Shown: one piece after another, positions 1 to 6,955 of the stretch
How positions within the stretch are numbered: position 1 is the first letter of the stretch
Layout: each line of letters starts with the position of its first letter
Virus record (IMG/VR): IMGVR_UViG_3300037493_001361
Coordinates: 1-23,748 of that record
Source of the DNA: a virus
DNA length: 23,748 nucleotides
Direction: 5' to 3' (one strand)
Made by a program: the position numbers and the translations under genes
Notes under the pieces: generated by a model
Database searches by the model: none
The model's input: only the letters and a program-made list of their open reading frames with translations
What the model was told of the DNA's origin: nothing

Positions 1-688
1 TATCACCTAATAAAATGTAACCATTAGTGTCAATTCTAAAACGCTCAAGCCCGTTTGTTTTGGTTACGAAATCTTTAGCATCGGTAGTGCCTATAAAATT
101 AGTGGAGTTAGTGCCAGCGTTGCCTGTTAAACTCCATGCTAAATTATTTAAACTTGCTTTGCCAAGCAATCCACTATTATCAGCAGTTACTATAACACTA
201 CCACTACCTCCAAGTCCATTTAATTGCAATGTTGAATCAATTATTACAGGATAGAAAGTAGTTCCATTGTTATACGAAGAACTTAAATGCCCTCCCTGCC
301 AATTTAATTCATATCCTACTGCACAATTCAAACTTATACCTTTAGAACCGCCTGTTCCGTTGTCAAATGTTCCTTCTTTTAACGATGTTGAATTATCTAA
401 TAATACTCCACCGTATGCGCCAATTATCAAATTACCACTATCCAATAATTGAACATTATTTGAAGTAGTATTTCCAACAGTAGTTACGGATTGTAAGTTT
501 TGACTTCCACTACCGCCTAAATTAGCGATAGATTGAACGCTTGTTTTTTTAGTTATTCCGTTTTGAACAACAGGAGTTAATTCACTACCGGTTAAACTTC
601 CCGCTTGTGGCAGGGCAGAGATTTTAATTCCCTGCCCGTAACCCACAACCGAAAGTAACGATAATGCAATAAATATTACCTTACGCAT
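1..688 (-). CDS. Fibre-like virion or surface protein with signal peptide (3' end cut by window edge)
   Basis: The frame is open from ATG at 688 to the left edge, giving 229 complete codons and no stop, so the C-terminus lies outside the window. Residues 1-19 (MRKVIFIALSLLSVVGYGQ) look like a Sec signal peptide of the kind common in Bacteroidota. Next comes KISALPQAGSLTG and ELTPVVQNGITKKTSV, a pattern often seen near the N-terminus of phage fibre and adhesin proteins. The rest is rich in Gly, Ser, Thr and Asn, with a segment TTDAKDFVTKTNGLERFRID near residues 203-222 typical of beta-rich fibre shafts. The gene is last in the minus-strand structural series, 17 bases after the 179-residue tail gene, a usual place for host-binding proteins. 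A signal peptide on a virion protein is odd; it could instead be a phage-encoded exported protein. Role as receptor-binding fibre is inferred. Confidence 0.7.
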   Translation of the reverse strand, partial: MRKVIFIALSLLSVVGYGQGIKISALPQAGSLTGSELTPVVQNGITKKTSVQSIANLGGSGSQNLQSVTTVGNTTSNNVQLLDSGNLIIGAYGGVLLDNSTSLKEGTFDNGTGGSKGISLNCAVGYELNWQGGHLSSSYNNGTTFYPVIIDSTLQLNGLGGSGSVIVTADNSGLLGKASLNNLAWSLTGNAGTNSTNFIGTTDAKDFVTKTNGLERFRIDTNGYILLGD

Positions 689-705
689 CGTTTATTTTTT
701 AAAGA

Positions 706-1245
706 TTAAGGAATATAGCACTCATCAAAGATACCTTCTGGAGTATCAAAAGGACAAGGCAAATCAGCGGCTTGCCATTTGATTTGAGTATTCCATGTAA
801 CCAAACTTGTCAAATCATCCTGAACTTCATACATCGGCACAATTACAACAGTCTTTGTAGAGATGTAACATTTGCTCGAAGTTCTCCAACCGAATTTGAA
901 GTTTCTGTTTTTCTTAATAGTGTTATACCACTCACAGTTACTTGCAAAATTAGGGTCAAAGTATTTAGCTGTAAAATCGTAAGCCAAAAGTTGTTCAACC
1001 GTATCGCCAAACCCTGCACCAAATTTAGGAGAAGGTGCGCTAAGGTCACCGTGTGTTTCAGGTATAATAAAAATGTCACCAGACGCGATACCTGCCGCCC
1101 ATTCTGTAGGGTCTGTTTCGTCTGTAAATGTAAAAGCATTGCTAACAAAGAAAGCTGAACGGATACGTCCCAATTCTTGTGTTTCGCAAGGGTCGCAACT
1201 GTGTTGGTTCACAGGGTTGCAAGTCGATGGATAATATGTTCCCAT
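706..1245 (-). CDS. Probable tail structural protein (179 aa)
   Basis: This 179-residue protein has no recognised domain. Its N-terminus is Cys-rich (Cys9, Cys17, Cys20, with a CDPC motif), followed by a mix of aromatic and beta-prone segments (SAFFVSNAFTFTD; TKTVVIVPMYEV), as expected for a tail-tube or related beta-sandwich protein. It lies between the 224-residue gene and the fibre-like gene, three bases after the upstream stop, so it is co-transcribed with the capsid and connector genes. By position it could be the major tail tube or a tail terminator component, since no other obvious tube protein is visible in the window. That assignment is inference from gene order. The antisense frames in the same interval are shadows. 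Confidence 0.6.
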   Translation of the reverse strand: MGTYYPSTCNPVNQHSCDPCETQELGRIRSAFFVSNAFTFTDETDPTEWAAGIASGDIFIIPETHGDLSAPSPKFGAGFGDTVEQLLAYDFTAKYFDPNFASNCEWYNTIKKNRNFKFGWRTSSKCYISTKTVVIVPMYEVQDDLTSLVTWNTQIKWQAADLPCPFDTPEGIFDECYIP

Positions 1246-1248
1246 TGT

Positions 1249-1923
1249 TTAAGTTTTTAAATGTTTGTTATTTTCTGTGTTAATAATCTCGCCATTTTCA
1301 GCAAGTAGATAATAGTCACAATTACATAATTGAAAGCACCCTTTTCTCCATGTGCTTTGAATCTGATATGTGATAGCAAAATATAAATCATCCGTATCAA
1401 TAGAAAAATCTACATTTTTATATTCTTCATTCCAAACCGATTGGCTTAGAAAGTTTGTTGATTGCATTGCGTAAGTAACGTTATCTATTTTCAAAGAATT
1501 TAAAAGCGCGTTATTTTGGTTATCCATGTTATCTGGAAAGTTGCTTGTTATTATTGCTTCTAATTCTTCTTTCTTCAAATTCAACGCGCTCCATTTACCG
1601 TAAACGACCATTTTAACTAATGCCGTTTCTTTCACATATTTATTTCTATCCCCAAATTCAGAACGTTGACCTGCTATGTTGTTTAACTCGTATCTCTTTG
1701 CTAAAACCTTATGATAAATAACAATAGGGTAAGTGTCATCAGGCGAACATTCAATAGTGTTAGATTCTCTGTTGTTATTTATTACACAAGGGAATACTTG
1801 ATTGCCCCTTGTAACTTCATTTGAAACACCCTCATATCTTCCACTTTGGAAACGTTGCTCTGATAAAGCACCCTTTCTCAATTCTTGGTTTACCACTAAG
1901 CATAATTCATTTAAAAAAGGCAT
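1249..1923 (-). CDS. Probable connector or tail protein, unknown (224 aa)
   Basis: This is a 224-residue protein without a motif I recognise. It is hydrophilic, with no signal peptide or membrane segment, and contains a CNCDYYLLAENGE segment near the C-terminus. Its ATG overlaps the TGA of the preceding 192-residue gene by one base (TGATG), which suggests translational coupling. The neighbours (capsid, 343-residue protein, gp10-like protein, 179-residue tail protein) place it in the head-tail joining or tail region. Head completion, tail terminator or tail tube roles are all possible and cannot be separated from the sequence alone. Confidence 0.6.
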   Translation of the reverse strand: MPFLNELCLVVNQELRKGALSEQRFQSGRYEGVSNEVTRGNQVFPCVINNNRESNTIECSPDDTYPIVIYHKVLAKRYELNNIAGQRSEFGDRNKYVKETALVKMVVYGKWSALNLKKEELEAIITSNFPDNMDNQNNALLNSLKIDNVTYAMQSTNFLSQSVWNEEYKNVDFSIDTDDLYFAITYQIQSTWRKGCFQLCNCDYYLLAENGEIINTENNKHLKT

Positions 1924-2501
1924 CAGTAGTTATAGTTTCCAAATGTTTTATCAATCACTTTACCTGTTTCAAAAGCCGCAACATCTGCCGCAATTTCAGA
2001 TTCAGCGTCTGTCAATGCCCAAATCTTTTTACCGTATTTAGTTTCTAATCCTTTTGAGCGTTCATACATTTCTGTATTATTCCAACCTAAACCGTAACCG
2101 TTCTCTGTAGGGATAATAGTAAACTGACTATTCATTTGCCCTGTTAAACTTAAATTTACTTTATCAGTAGGTCTACCAATGTTTTCACGAAAGCCTTTAT
2201 ACGAATCAAAATATTTAGTCTTGTGCGGTTGTCCGTTCTTAAACTTTGTTTTTCCTGTTTTACCAACCGGAGCAAATGCTTTAGGGCTTTTGTTAGGATT
2301 AACATACAAAGGGTGAGTAGTATCATATTGACCGATATTAGAATCGTCAGCCGCTTTGCCTTCCTCGTGTATGCGTTTCTTAATAACGCTAATCATAGAA
2401 GATGCTACACCCCTTAACACAGTATCGTAACCCTCACCACCTTTGGTAAATGTTTTCAAACTTTCTTCAATATGTGGTAACTTAATTCTTATAGTTATCA
2501 T
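1923..2501 (-). CDS. Head-tail connector / tail completion protein, HK97 gp10-like by position (192 aa)
   Basis: This 192-residue protein is rich in Lys and Gly in the middle (KTGKTKFKNGQPHKTKYFDS). It contains NLSLTGQMNSQF followed by GYGLGWNNTEMYERSKGLE and GKKIWALTDAESE. That order resembles phage virion morphogenesis and tail-completion proteins, which have an LTG.M element, a variable beta region, then a conserved segment ending in an aromatic Leu-Thr. It starts inside the last four bases of the 343-residue gene (ATGA), and its TGA is shared with the next ATG. It probably sits at the neck between connector and tail. The family assignment is from remembered pattern and position only. Confidence 0.6.
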   Translation of the reverse strand: MITIRIKLPHIEESLKTFTKGGEGYDTVLRGVASSMISVIKKRIHEEGKAADDSNIGQYDTTHPLYVNPNKSPKAFAPVGKTGKTKFKNGQPHKTKYFDSYKGFRENIGRPTDKVNLSLTGQMNSQFTIIPTENGYGLGWNNTEMYERSKGLETKYGKKIWALTDAESEIAADVAAFETGKVIDKTFGNYNY

Positions 2502-3529
2502 GGTAAAGAATCTGCTAAAATTACCTGTCCGTTACAATCAATACAAGGGTCGCTAACCTGAATATTTATACCGTCTAATGCCATTTGCAACTCCGTGTAA
2601 TATCTTGCTTCAAATTCCGTTCTTAATCCTTTTGCTTTTTCAAAGTCAATAGTAGTGTAACGGTTAAGCCTGTCTGTGTATATTCTTTCGGCTAACAATT
2701 CAGCACCTAACAAATACCAAAGAGCCGTAGATATAACTGATTTGTTTTTGCAGATTATCCCCTCGTATTTACAGCGAACCGAAACAACACCAACTATGCC
2801 GTAAGTGTTATTTAGGTAAGTTAGATTTCCCGCATCGTTTTTATCAGATGCTTTACAAGCCATTACACGCGAACTTGCATCCCAAAGGTTTAGGAAGTAG
2901 TTAGAATAAAAGGCATCAAAAGTCCAATCTAAAGGAAGATAAACGGAATCAATATCAGTAGCATCGTAACTAACAAAAAGATTCATTACATCGAAGAAGT
3001 CTTTATTGACCTCAACTGTATTCCATCCAACAACACCAACTACATCTTTAGAATAAACCAATGTTGCAAATCCGTTTATGATTGAAAAGAATCTAATCGG
3101 AATAGTTTTGGCTTCTTTAAGGTAGATATAAAGCGTTTGGACGTTTATTACCTGCATTGGACTTACCCATCCTTGAAAGTTAGTTATCTGTAATTGAGGA
3201 ATACCCATTTGGATATTAAAGCCTCTATACTCGGCACTTGCGGGAGTTTGGAAATCAACAGTATTTACTTGCTTTTGCCATGAAGTATTTTCAGTAACGC
3301 GCCTTAAATTATAGCGGGTAGAAAATCTATTCTGCACATCGGTAGTGAATCGCTGTAATGCTCTGCGTTGAACGCTTTGCCATACTTCAAAGAACGTTAC
3401 TTGCTCATCATTTGCTGTTTTGTCTATTGCCTTTATCGAAATACCCGGCAAATCATTTACGTATAAACCGCTTACAGGTTCTTCACCTTTAGCCCAACGT
3501 AAACCGATAAAGTCTTTTAAACATTCCAT
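2498..3529 (-). CDS. Structural protein after the capsid gene, unknown (343 aa)
   Basis: This is a 343-residue soluble protein with mixed alpha/beta composition and many aromatic residues. Residues 268-330 (STALWYLLGAELLAERIYTD, then a charged helical stretch) look helical. The C-terminus has a CIDC pair in SDPCIDCNGQV. It is the first gene after the major capsid gene and begins 24 bases beyond a strong stem-loop (3553-3576). Proteins at this place in siphovirus head modules are usually head-tail adaptors or minor head proteins, but this one is longer than typical adaptors, so a decoration or minor structural role is also possible. It shares four bases with the next gene (ATGA), so the two are likely translated together. 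Confidence 0.6.
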   Translation of the reverse strand: MECLKDFIGLRWAKGEEPVSGLYVNDLPGISIKAIDKTANDEQVTFFEVWQSVQRRALQRFTTDVQNRFSTRYNLRRVTENTSWQKQVNTVDFQTPASAEYRGFNIQMGIPQLQITNFQGWVSPMQVINVQTLYIYLKEAKTIPIRFFSIINGFATLVYSKDVVGVVGWNTVEVNKDFFDVMNLFVSYDATDIDSVYLPLDWTFDAFYSNYFLNLWDASSRVMACKASDKNDAGNLTYLNNTYGIVGVVSVRCKYEGIICKNKSVISTALWYLLGAELLAERIYTDRLNRYTTIDFEKAKGLRTEFEARYYTELQMALDGINIQVSDPCIDCNGQVILADSLP

Positions 3530-3552
3530 TCAAAAACAAGTTTTTTAGAAGA

Positions 3553-3576
3553 GGCGGGTTAATTTCTCAACCCGCC
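3553..3576 (-). terminator. GC-rich stem-loop after the capsid gene (terminator or attenuator)
   Basis: GGCGGGTT and AACCCGCC form a perfect 8-bp stem around an 8-base loop in the 79-base gap behind the capsid gene. On the minus-strand transcript the stem is followed by TCTTCT and then AAAAAACTTGTTTTT, so the U-tract is weak. It is the most GC-rich inverted repeat noticed in the window. It probably ends or attenuates part of the capsid transcript, or protects its 3' end, before the connector genes start 24 bases further on. Confidence 0.5.
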
Positions 3577-3583
3577 CCTAAGT

Positions 3584-3601
3584 GTAACCTTACGGGGTTA
3601 C
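3584..3601 (-). promoter_or_regulatory. Second small stem-loop directly after the capsid stop
   Basis: GTAACC (3584-3589) pairs with GGTTAC (3596-3601) around a 6-base loop. It begins seven bases past the capsid stop codon and is followed eight bases later by the stronger 3553-3576 stem. Two consecutive stem-loops behind a highly expressed gene fit transcript protection or attenuation; function is inferred. Confidence 0.35.
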
Positions 3602-3608
3602 GGTGTTA

Positions 3609-4724
3609 TTATACGTTGTTAGTTACTGTGTAACGCAATGCACCATTAGCACCATTCAAACGGTCAAGAACCGAATATGAATCGCTTGGAACTTGGAATA
3701 AACCGTAGTTCTTAGTAATGAAAAGCGCGTAACCTTTATCGTAGGTAGTTTCTTCACCGTATGCGTTAAGCAATGAAGTAGGGCAGTCAATAGGCTTTAA
3801 TTGCATATCGAAAGTCATACCGTTGATAGTGCCGTCATTTTGTGAACCAATTACAGGAATCTGCGCTTGGAACAATTCAGAAACACCCAACATACCAGAG
3901 AAAGAACCAACAAACTTGTCAATATCCGCAAATCCGATAGCACCCAAATCAAAAACACCGATTTGGTTAGCTCCTAAATTAGAAGAAGCAGAAGCGAACA
4001 AGTCAAGATACCATTGATATTCTGATTCAAACTGTGCGTTGTTTACACCGTTTTGCCCTAAACCTGCACCAATCAACTGACGCTGGTAGTTGTTAAACAA
4101 ACCTGAACCTACAATGTGACGTTTGCCGAACATTTCGTTTGTATCAGCATCACCCATAAGTTTACCAATACCGGTATTTACATCGAACTTAGTAGCGTCT
4201 TTGTTGATATTCAGAGTAGTTGCGGTATTTAAACCAGTCACAACGTTAGTTCCCCAAGTAATATCTCCTAAAAGTTTGCCATCAATGTGACCCAAAATAG
4301 CATTTGCGGCACTCATAACACGCTCAACATGCTCTTTCATAAGAGTAGTTGACGGTTTGCCTACTGCTACGCTTTGGATAGCGTCTGCCATGTAAAGGCG
4401 CAAATCTTCAAATGAAACATAGATACCTGTTTTAGCAACACGTGGTATGCTTAGGGTAGTTTCATTGTAAGCCGGAACATAATCAATATCACAATCGTCA
4501 CTTTCTTTTACGATGCCTTCTGTTGCACGTGGACGGTATTTGATTTGAACAGTTCTGCGTTGTCCTGTTGGTAAAGATGTTTTTAATACATTTAATCCTC
4601 TTACTGCGTTAGACGCAAGTAACATTTTAAGGAATCCCGTAGCTGTTAGCTTGTATTCTGGGTCGTCTGCACCTGTAAATTCTGCGAGAGATTTTAGCAA
4701 GTATGGGGCGTAACCTAATGCCAT
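3609..4724 (-). CDS. Major capsid protein (by context)
   Basis: This is a 371-residue soluble protein, a usual size for an HK97-fold major capsid protein. The N-terminus (MALGYAPYLLKSLAEFTGADDPEY) is followed by a long basic and charged stretch, then SIPRVAKTGIYVSFEDLRLY. The middle contains a Gly- and Asn-rich segment, and the C-terminal part includes GYALFITKNYGLFQVPSDSY. It lies immediately after the scaffold-like gene with only a 42-base gap, and is flanked by stem-loops on both sides (4741-4760 upstream, 3553-3601 downstream). Gene order portal, MuF, scaffold, this gene, connectors supports the call. No capsid motif is diagnostic by eye, so the evidence is position, size and isolated translation signals. 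Confidence 0.75.
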   Translation of the reverse strand: MALGYAPYLLKSLAEFTGADDPEYKLTATGFLKMLLASNAVRGLNVLKTSLPTGQRRTVQIKYRPRATEGIVKESDDCDIDYVPAYNETTLSIPRVAKTGIYVSFEDLRLYMADAIQSVAVGKPSTTLMKEHVERVMSAANAILGHIDGKLLGDITWGTNVVTGLNTATTLNINKDATKFDVNTGIGKLMGDADTNEMFGKRHIVGSGLFNNYQRQLIGAGLGQNGVNNAQFESEYQWYLDLFASASSNLGANQIGVFDLGAIGFADIDKFVGSFSGMLGVSELFQAQIPVIGSQNDGTINGMTFDMQLKPIDCPTSLLNAYGEETTYDKGYALFITKNYGLFQVPSDSYSVLDRLNGANGALRYTVTNNV

Positions 4725-4740
4725 GATTTTAAACTTGGTT

Positions 4741-4760
4741 TTGTGATTTCAGAATCACAA
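4741..4760 (-). promoter_or_regulatory. Stem-loop between scaffold and capsid genes
   Basis: TTGTGATT and AATCACAA form a perfect 8-bp stem with a TCAG loop (CTGA on the transcribed strand). It fills most of the 42-base gap, with its nearest base 17 bases upstream of the capsid ATG. It lacks a trailing U-tract, so it is more likely an RNA processing, stability or translation-control element than a terminator. Confidence 0.4.
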
Positions 4761-4766
4761 GGGAGT

Positions 4767-5648
4767 TTAAGCGTGTGCGCTATTCTTAGCGAAGTTTTCA
4801 GCTTGTTGTAAATTGAAATCAGAAACTGACTTCAACCCCTTGTTAGTCTTACTATCTGTTATAATACGATTAGTAGGCTGTGTGTTTCCTTGCGGAGTTA
4901 CATCAGAAACTTTTAACATAGGGCGAACTGCACTTGTGGCGAAGTCGCTAAAATTAACTGCCTTGTTATCTTCCATATAAACCAAATCAGGCTTATCGGA
5001 ATAAACAAGTTTTATGTTTTTGCCGTCACGAACTGCTTTTAAGTTCTTTTCGGCTAATTTACTTCTCAATAATTCATTTGCACCGTTTAATCGGATAGCT
5101 TCAGGTATTGCTTCCGAATAAGTCTTTGCTGAAAGTTCAGAAGTTACCGCGAAATCTAAAATTTCATTTTCAGCATCCTGTTTTACTTTAGCAACTTGCG
5201 CCTCGAAATCTGTTTTAGCCGTCAATATAGACTGATTCAGCTTGTTGATTTCATCTTGCAATGCTTTCTTATCGCCACTTGACGCGCCAACTTTAGCGGC
5301 TTGCAAATCAGCAATCTTCTTTGTAAGCGCGCCAACCTTTTTATAAGTTGATTTCTCTAATTTCAATTCTGCCTTACTTGCATCATCTAATCCGTATTCG
5401 CTCATAAGGTTTTCAAGTTCGCTTTCCATTGGCGAAAGTGTTTTACCTTTAAAGTGAACTTCTAATGCTGGTGAGTTCTTTGCACTTTCCAAAGACATTG
5501 AACTATTAACGTAATCTAATAGCGGAGTGCCAACAGAATCGTCAATTTGTGAATTAGATGAAAGTAAGTCTGCAAATTTAGCATCAGTAACGTCTAAACC
5601 TGCTTTGATAATTAGTTGCTTTACAATGTCGCGTAGTGGCAATGCCAT
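4767..5648 (-). CDS. Scaffold-like head assembly protein
   Basis: I place the start at ATG 5648 (MALPLRDIVKQ), giving 293 residues. A longer open frame reaches back to 5747, but its added N-terminus crosses the divergent regulatory region and does not look coding. The protein is rich in Lys, Glu, Ala and Gln, with a predicted coiled coil around residues 75-165 (KKIADLQAAKVGASS, LQDEINKLNQSILTAKTDFE). It ends in a low-complexity, Asn- and Thr-rich tail (residues 245-293). Such an acidic-basic coiled-coil protein directly before the capsid gene is typical of phage scaffolds, which guide procapsid assembly and are then removed. No protease motif is seen. The upstream region also serves the divergent plus-strand island. 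Confidence 0.65.
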   Translation of the reverse strand: MALPLRDIVKQLIIKAGLDVTDAKFADLLSSNSQIDDSVGTPLLDYVNSSMSLESAKNSPALEVHFKGKTLSPMESELENLMSEYGLDDASKAELKLEKSTYKKVGALTKKIADLQAAKVGASSGDKKALQDEINKLNQSILTAKTDFEAQVAKVKQDAENEILDFAVTSELSAKTYSEAIPEAIRLNGANELLRSKLAEKNLKAVRDGKNIKLVYSDKPDLVYMEDNKAVNFSDFATSAVRPMLKVSDVTPQGNTQPTNRIITDSKTNKGLKSVSDFNLQQAENFAKNSAHA

Positions 5649-5665
5649 ATTTTGAATTTTAGTTC

Positions 5666-5690
5666 GGTGTAAAAATAATAAGATTACACC
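5666..5690. promoter_or_regulatory. Inverted repeat in the divergent intergenic region (operator candidate)
   Basis: GGTGTAA (5666-5672) and TTACACC (5684-5690) are perfect 7-base arms 11 bases apart. They lie between the scaffold start at 5648 and the plus-strand promoter candidate at 5702-5725. As DNA this could bind a dimeric repressor. As RNA it would be a hairpin in the scaffold leader. The neighbouring ribbon-helix-helix-like gene (5751) is an obvious candidate ligand, but this is inference. Confidence 0.4.
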
Positions 5691-5701
5691 TTGTTTTACT
5701 A

Positions 5702-5725
5702 TTTGAAAAGTTTTGTATATATTTG
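5702..5725 (+). promoter_or_regulatory. Bacteroidota-type promoter candidate for the plus-strand island
   Basis: TATATTTG at 5718-5725 matches the TAnnTTTG -7 box of Bacteroidota. A TTTG at 5702-5705 lies upstream, but the 12-base gap is shorter than the usual 19-21, so the -33 element is uncertain. A transcript starting about six bases on would have a leader of roughly 20 bases before ATG 5751. TATTTGAAAA (5700-5709) recurs at 16683-16692 in front of the lipoprotein gene. Confidence 0.45.
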
Positions 5726-5750
5726 CCGTTATATTAAATAACACCACATT

Positions 5751-5921
5751 ATGAAAAAGGATGAAAAGCCAAAAGCTATATTATTAAAAGATATTAGCGA
5801 TGAGGTTTGGGATAAAATGTGTGAAACAAAAAGAAAGATTCTTGCTAACAATAAGAAGCGCGATTATGTTAGCCATGAAGAAGCTATTTATAAACTAATT
5901 AAAAATAACTGCAATGATTGA
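5751..5921 (+). CDS. Small ribbon-helix-helix-like protein (56 aa), possible regulator of the island
   Basis: This 56-residue basic protein opens the plus-strand island. AILLKDIS (residues 9-16) could be the beta strand, SDEVWDKMCETKRKILANNK (16-35) the first helix, and SHEEAIYKLIKN (41-52) the second. That order matches Arc/MetJ-type ribbon-helix-helix DNA-binding proteins, although the loop between the helices is somewhat long. The ATG follows the TATATTTG box by 25 bases, and the TGA overlaps the next gene by eight bases. An inverted repeat stands about 60 bases upstream. The simplest reading is an autoregulator of the divergent promoter region. It might instead be an unrelated small phage protein. 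Confidence 0.5.
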   Translation: MKKDEKPKAILLKDISDEVWDKMCETKRKILANNKKRDYVSHEEAIYKLIKNNCND

Positions 5922-6591
5922 GATGAAACAAATAGACGGAAATAGTATTGACCTGTCTAATAGCGTGGCATTTGTTGAGCATTACAACAAACCAAATTCA
6001 TTCGCTAAACAGATTATTGAAAAAGAAATAAACGCAGGTTTGTGGTATGATGATATACTATTCAATCTACCGAATGATTCTGTAATAATTGACGCGGGGG
6101 CTAATGTGGGTTTGTTTAGCTTGTATATGTTGCCAAGAATTAAAAAAGTTTATTGTATTGAGCCATCTCACGTTAAAACACTTTATTCAATACTTCTAAA
6201 ACTTGCTAATTCATTTTACATTTCAGAATCTGCACTATTCAATTATGATGGTTGGTGTTCATTATTTAGCAATGAAATAAACTCAACAATGAATAACGTT
6301 GTATCTAAAAAAGGTGATACACTATGCCATACGCTTAAAACGTTTACCAATGAAAATAAAATAGAATCAGTTAATTTGCTAAAATTAGATATTGAGGGAG
6401 GTGAACAACAGGTAATAATGGAAGATGAAACTATTGGCGAGGCTTTATCTATTTGCAAGAATGTATTTATAGAAGTTCACCCGATACCATACGGTAACGC
6501 AGACGAACAAGGGATAATAAATAAAATGATTTCATTTGGGTTTAACCATAAAAAAGGGGCGCGAGAATTAAGCCACTACTTTACAAGATGA
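5914..6591 (+). CDS. FkbM-family SAM-dependent methyltransferase
   Basis: This 225-residue protein has class I methyltransferase motifs in FkbM order: IIDAGANVGLFSLY (residues 58-71, SAM-binding motif I), VYCIEPS (79-85, the acidic end of beta-2), LLKLDIEGGE (155-164) and FIEVHP (185-190). LKLDIEGGE is the characteristic FkbM motif. Family members methylate hydroxyls of sugars or small molecules, so a glycan acceptor fits its glycosyltransferase neighbours. ATG 5914 overlaps the upstream TGA; an in-frame ATG at 5923 is a possible alternative start. The gene ends in an ATGA overlap with the next one, so it is part of one operon. The motifs are clear; the substrate is unknown. Confidence 0.85.
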   Translation: MIEMKQIDGNSIDLSNSVAFVEHYNKPNSFAKQIIEKEINAGLWYDDILFNLPNDSVIIDAGANVGLFSLYMLPRIKKVYCIEPSHVKTLYSILLKLANSFYISESALFNYDGWCSLFSNEINSTMNNVVSKKGDTLCHTLKTFTNENKIESVNLLKLDIEGGEQQVIMEDETIGEALSICKNVFIEVHPIPYGNADEQGIINKMISFGFNHKKGARELSHYFTR

Positions 6592-6749
6592 AAACTAAAT
6601 TTACTACACAACGCGAAGAAGAACTACACAACGATTTAAAAACAGTTCTTGAAATGATTTCGACTGCTAAACATACTATTGCAGACGTTTCATTATTGCA
6701 GTTGAAGATTAAGGCGGTTGAACTAAAAGAAAAGCATAATATAAAATGA
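6588..6749 (+). CDS. Small hypothetical protein in glycan island (53 aa)
   Basis: This 53-residue protein is joined to both neighbours by ATGA overlaps, which argues that it is translated. It is strongly helical and charged: REEELHNDLKTVLEMIS and SLLQLKIKAVELKEKHNIK could form two amphipathic helices, as in small coiled-coil or helical-hairpin proteins. No family recognised. It may be an accessory subunit of the island enzymes or an unrelated phage gene. Confidence 0.55.
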   Translation: MKTKFTTQREEELHNDLKTVLEMISTAKHTIADVSLLQLKIKAVELKEKHNIK

Positions 6750-6955
6750 TGACAAAAGAATTTAAAGAAACCTATAACAGAATAGTCACATCATATCAAT
6801 GCGTAAATGCCGCATCTATGCCAAGTTCATGTAACGATTTATCAAACTCAAATAGTTTAGTTATATACGTTGGGTGCGGTAGATTCAAATGCGTTACGGT
6901 AGATGATTTGAATGAAGTAGAATTGTTTTGCAAATCAATCGAAAATATAAAATGA
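6746..6955 (+). CDS. Small hypothetical protein in glycan island (69 aa)
   Basis: This 69-residue protein overlaps both neighbours by four bases (ATGA). An in-frame ATG at 6749 is an equally good start. The composition is Ser-, Asn- and Cys-rich in the middle (Cys19, Cys29, Cys45, Cys49), with YVGCGRFKCVTVDDLNEVEL near residues 42-61, a beta-alpha pattern. No family recognised. Overlap spacing is the main evidence that it is real. Confidence 0.55.
   Translation: MMTKEFKETYNRIVTSYQCVNAASMPSSCNDLSNSNSLVIYVGCGRFKCVTVDDLNEVELFCKSIENIK

Noticed and set aside
27-452. Plus-strand open frames near the left edge
   Set aside because: They are antisense to the fibre-like gene, whose signal peptide and fibre pattern are clear. 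Composition of the plus frames (Pro- and Leu-rich) is typical of a shadow.
5648-5747. Longer start for the scaffold-like gene at 5747
   Set aside because: The added 33 residues cross the plus-strand promoter candidate and the inverted repeat and do not read like a scaffold N-terminus; ATG 5648 gives a clean start.
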